A DNA stretch of 6,982 bases, from NCBI GenBank assembly GCA_017302195.1, contig JAFLEG010000233.1:1-6982 (forward strand). The letters are read 5' to 3'. Positions within the stretch are counted from its first letter, which is position 1; each line of letters opens with the position of its first letter. Below the pieces are notes generated by a model. The model saw only the letters and a list, made by a program, of their open reading frames with translations. It ran no database searches and had not been told where the DNA came from. The position numbers and the translations under genes were made by a program. This stretch comes from Verrucomicrobiota bacterium. Lineage in GTDB: Bacteria > Verrucomicrobiota > Verrucomicrobiia > Limisphaerales > UBA9464. Below, in pieces: positions 6,667 through 6,982 of this stretch.

Positions 6667-6677
6667 ACGCACGTAAA
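6664..6677. promoter_or_regulatory. Palindrome TTTACG-CA-CGTAAA, candidate operator
   Basis: Perfect six-base arms flank a CA centre. Its left arm shares TTT (6664-6666) with the neighbouring AAACAAA/TTTGTTT repeat, so the two dyads overlap. The hexamer GTTTAC at 6663-6668 recurs at 6703-6708, and GTAAA is repeated in tandem at 6673-6682. It sits between the divergent pseudopilin and histidine-rich lipoprotein genes, where a shared regulator would bind. No known consensus is claimed. Confidence 0.4.
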
Positions 6678-6740
6678 GTAAAAAGGCGTCGCTTGGCTCC
6701 CCGTTTACACCTCACGGGAAGCTGCTACACCTTGGGCCGC

Positions 6741-6982
6741 ATGAAGCATCGTCCGGCCCTGCTCGCCGCCCTGGGGATCGCCCTGTCGTGTCTCGGGCCC
6801 TCCGGGTGCCGTGAGGGGGATCATGACGGCCATGAGGGGCATTCCCATGCGGCGGGCGGCCACGCCCACCAGCCCAAGTACGGCGGCACGCTGATCGAAC
6901 TCGGCGAGCATGAGGGAAACGTCGAGCTGGTGTTCGACGCCGCGGCCGGCCGGCTCTCGTTGTACGTCCTCGATGCCCATGC
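6741..6982 (+). CDS. Histidine-rich, probably metal-binding lipoprotein, 3'-truncated by window edge
   Basis: Eighty residues are visible before the window ends. The start MKHRPALLAALGIALS is a signal peptide with a basic N-region and hydrophobic core, ending in GPSGC, so Cys23 is the likely lipidated residue. A histidine-rich linker follows, with His at positions 28, 31, 34, 36, 41, 43 and 57, interspersed with Asp, Glu and Gly, which is a typical metal-chelating stretch. The next part, KYGGTLIELGEHEGNVELVF (46-65), then LSLYVLDAH, looks like a small beta-rich domain I associate with uncharacterised proteins next to heavy-metal efflux genes. It should be exported and anchored in the envelope. 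Zinc, copper, cobalt or nickel binding is inferred from composition only. There is no strong ribosome site just before the ATG. It is divergent from the pseudopilin gene, sharing a 97-base intergenic region with inverted repeats. Confidence 0.8.
   Translation, partial: MKHRPALLAALGIALSCLGPSGCREGDHDGHEGHSHAAGGHAHQPKYGGTLIELGEHEGNVELVFDAAAGRLSLYVLDAH

Noticed and set aside
5807..6676. 289-codon plus-strand open frame opposite the pseudopilin gene
   Set aside because: The minus strand carries a full prepilin signal and characteristic C-terminus over the same bases. The plus frame has no recognisable feature.
6704..6731. TTTACA-16-TACACC as a promoter for the histidine-rich lipoprotein
   Set aside because: The -10 box matches only three positions and would leave an RNA nearly without a leader. 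It is not supported enough to annotate, although the region surely holds a promoter.

Overview
The window is a GC-rich bacterial chromosomal segment, most likely from a member of the Verrucomicrobiota (possibly the Limisphaerales/Pedosphaera side). This is inferred from a long-form HisG, a 33-residue AURKAIP1/COX24-type protein, and a pseudopilin-like protein with a C-terminal 'FADGH...DWMWYK' ending of the kind often multiplied in that phylum. No RNA gene, insertion sequence, CRISPR array or phage gene is visible. No stretch over 300 bases lacks a gene; the longest gap is 194 bases.

Left part, + strand (1-3891): the 3' end of a polytopic membrane protein, probably an ABC-2 type permease, whose reading frame is open to the left edge; a 54-residue two-helix membrane protein of unknown role starting at a GTG; hisG, the first enzyme of histidine biosynthesis, in its long form with a regulatory C-terminal domain; a 33-residue, extremely basic ribosomal-type protein 31 bases after hisG; and a 564-residue lipoprotein made almost entirely of tetratricopeptide repeats. 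They run in one direction with short gaps and could share transcripts, but their functions do not form one obvious pathway.

Middle and right part, - strand (3925-6643): a SEC-C zinc-motif protein, meeting the TPR gene tail to tail with 33 bases between; a zinc-ribbon-like protein with one C-terminal membrane helix; and a type IV pilin/pseudopilin-like protein. In transcription order the pseudopilin comes first and the zinc-ribbon protein follows after 26 bases, probably as one unit. The SEC-C gene lies 194 bases further on and may have its own promoter.

Right edge: divergent from the pseudopilin gene, a histidine-rich lipoprotein begins at 6741 and runs off the window. It looks like a periplasmic or surface metal-binding protein and may open a metal-efflux or metal-handling operon beyond the edge. 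The 97-base divergent intergenic region holds two overlapping inverted repeats in an AT-rich patch, the best regulatory candidate in the window.

Nothing here amounts to a clear new defence or mobile system. The most unusual items are the SEC-C protein with a duplicated Cys-x4-Cys-x-Cys signature, the two very small genes that automatic annotation could miss, the overlapping dyads, and the zinc-ribbon/pseudopilin pair.
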